Positions 14,786 through 15,811 of a DNA stretch of 15,811 bases are shown here, piece by piece. The translations under genes and the position numbers were made by a program. Position 1 is the stretch's first letter. Each line of letters opens with the position of its first letter. The notes under the pieces were generated by a model. It saw only the letters and a program-made list of their open reading frames with translations, was not told the DNA's origin and searched no databases. The DNA comes from an uncultured Pseudogracilibacillus sp. Its GTDB lineage: Bacteria; Bacillota; Bacilli; Bacillales; Amphibacillaceae. Location: the NCBI GenBank assembly GCA_937960785.1, contig CALGOZ010000106.1, forward strand, positions 1 to 15,811, given 5' to 3'.

Positions 14786-15572
14786 TTTACAACATATTTC
14801 AGTAACCTTTAATGAAGGTACCTTAGATGAGAAAAAAGCACTACAAAATATTAACCTCCGTCTTAAAAAAGGAGAGTTCGTTACAATTATCGGTGGTAAT
14901 GGTGCTGGTAAATCGACGTTAATGAACGTGATATCAGGCAACTTACCTTTTGATGTAGGCTACATATATATAAATGGAAAAGAAGTAAGTCATTTACCAG
15001 AATATAAACGTTCGAAAATGATTGGAAGGGTATTTCAAGATCCGATGGCCGGAACGGCTCCCTCGATGACAATTGAGGAAAATCTAGCAATCGCTTATGG
15101 CAGAAATAAGAAGCGTAGTTTACGGATTGGTGTAAATCGTAAGCGAAGAGAATTATTCCGCGAACATTTACGTACTTTAAACTTAGGTTTAGAAGATCGT
15201 TTGAATGCCAAGGTCGGACTTTTATCAGGAGGGGAACGTCAAGCCCTTTCGTTATTAATGGCGACGTTCACAGAACCAGATATCTTATTACTTGATGAAC
15301 ATACAGCAGCACTTGACCCGGCTCGAGCGGAGCTGATCACAGAACTTACGACAGAAATCGTTGAGAAGTTTCAGTTAACGACGTTAATGGTTACACATAA
15401 TATGCAACAAGCTTTAGATATGGGTGATCGTTTAATTATGATGGATGCGGGGCAAATTATTTTAGATGTAGAAGGAAAAGAAAAAGAAAAACTAACCATT
15501 CCACAATTGTTAGAGGAATTCCAACGTATTCGTGGTCGACAACTAGTAAGCGATCAAGCCGTTCTCGGTTAA
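14778..15572 (+). CDS. ABC importer ATP-binding protein
   Basis: Cytoplasmic ATPase that powers the importer, 264 residues. It has all motifs: Walker A GGNGAGKST (39-47), Q-loop Gln87 (VFQDP), signature LSGGERQALS (149-158), Walker B ILLLDEHTAALD with Asp173 and Glu174 (H replaces the more usual P or A after Glu), and switch His207 (VTHNM). The ATG overlaps the end of the permease gene by 8 bases, and GGGGGA lies 8 bases upstream, inside the permease coding region. The operon ends in a strong terminator after this gene. Confidence 0.95.
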   Translation: MLNLQHISVTFNEGTLDEKKALQNINLRLKKGEFVTIIGGNGAGKSTLMNVISGNLPFDVGYIYINGKEVSHLPEYKRSKMIGRVFQDPMAGTAPSMTIEENLAIAYGRNKKRSLRIGVNRKRRELFREHLRTLNLGLEDRLNAKVGLLSGGERQALSLLMATFTEPDILLLDEHTAALDPARAELITELTTEIVEKFQLTTLMVTHNMQQALDMGDRLIMMDAGQIILDVEGKEKEKLTIPQLLEEFQRIRGRQLVSDQAVLG

Positions 15573-15619
15573 TAGAAAACTAAGTTATAAACTAGTTCTA
15601 CAAAAGAAGATAAGCCTTT

Positions 15620-15656
15620 AAAACGTTGTTCGATGTAATCTGGAACAACGTTTTTT
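15620..15656 (+). terminator. Terminator of ABC importer operon
   Basis: AAAACGTTGTTC (15620-15631) and GAACAACGTTTT (15643-15654) form a perfect 12-bp stem with an 11-base loop, followed by a T run to 15656. In the opposite direction four T follow, so it may also serve the leftward gene at the right edge. Confidence 0.88.
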
Positions 15657-15733
15657 AATTTGTAAAGTTTTATTTAATATTATAAAGGTATAGCCAGTCT
15701 AATTTAAGCTTCAATTTTTATTTAAGTCTTTAA

Positions 15734-15811
15734 TTACGATTGTCCATCGATAAGTTTAGCTGTAATTTTGTTACTATCTTTTCCGCTGGCGTGCTCTATC
15801 GGAAAGGTTTC
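15734..15811 (-). CDS. C-terminal end of an unidentified leftward gene (partial)
   Basis: The minus strand is open from the window edge to a TAA at 15736-15734, giving 25 residues: ETFPIEHASGKDSN then KITAKLIDGQS. The other two minus-strand frames are closed by stops within this stretch. The residues are protein-like, and the terminator at 15620-15656 could close it, but I do not recognise the family. The stretch is short enough that chance openness cannot be excluded. Confidence 0.4.
   Translation of the reverse strand, partial: ETFPIEHASGKDSNKITAKLIDGQS

Overview
The window looks like chromosomal DNA from a low-GC, spore-former-type Firmicute of the Bacillaceae. The codon use is AT-rich, the ribosome binding sites are strong AGGAGG type, several starts are GTG or TTG, and there are many Rho-independent terminators. 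Most proteins are of kinds found in Bacillus: LipM-type octanoyltransferase, a YhgE-like protein with its TetR regulator, a MetA with the acetyl-CoA-type residue Glu111, and a heme-globin chemoreceptor. No phage, insertion sequence, CRISPR, rRNA or tRNA was seen.

Left part (1-5700, nearly all minus strand): a compact lipM-lipA operon (lipoate synthesis) ends in a terminator at the left edge. Upstream of lipM is a 450-base non-coding stretch holding seven same-strand DnaA-box-like 9-mers within 148 bp, two of them perfect. It is the most striking non-coding signal in the window. Next come a large YhgE/Pip membrane protein and a TetR regulator. The regions upstream of these two genes share a related 25-bp dyad, which looks like the regulator's operator.

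Middle (5700-8600): metA (homoserine O-acetyltransferase) and a MarR-type regulator read rightward and may be one transcript. They converge, through a shared terminator, on an MFS efflux-type transporter reading leftward.

Right part (8600-15811, plus strand): a NarL-type receiver lacking any DNA-binding domain is followed by a soluble globin-coupled chemoreceptor that also has a C-terminal CZB zinc-binding domain. Then comes a KamA-family radical SAM aminomutase whose PLP and substrate region departs from classical lysine 2,3-aminomutase. Last is a three-gene ABC importer of the tryptophan/tyrosine-type substrate-binding family (lipoprotein, permease, ATPase). The C-terminal end of an unidentified leftward gene enters at the right edge.

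I corrected several gene starts from ribosome binding site and promoter positions: lipM (TTG), yhgE, tetR, marR, MFS and the chemoreceptor (GTG).
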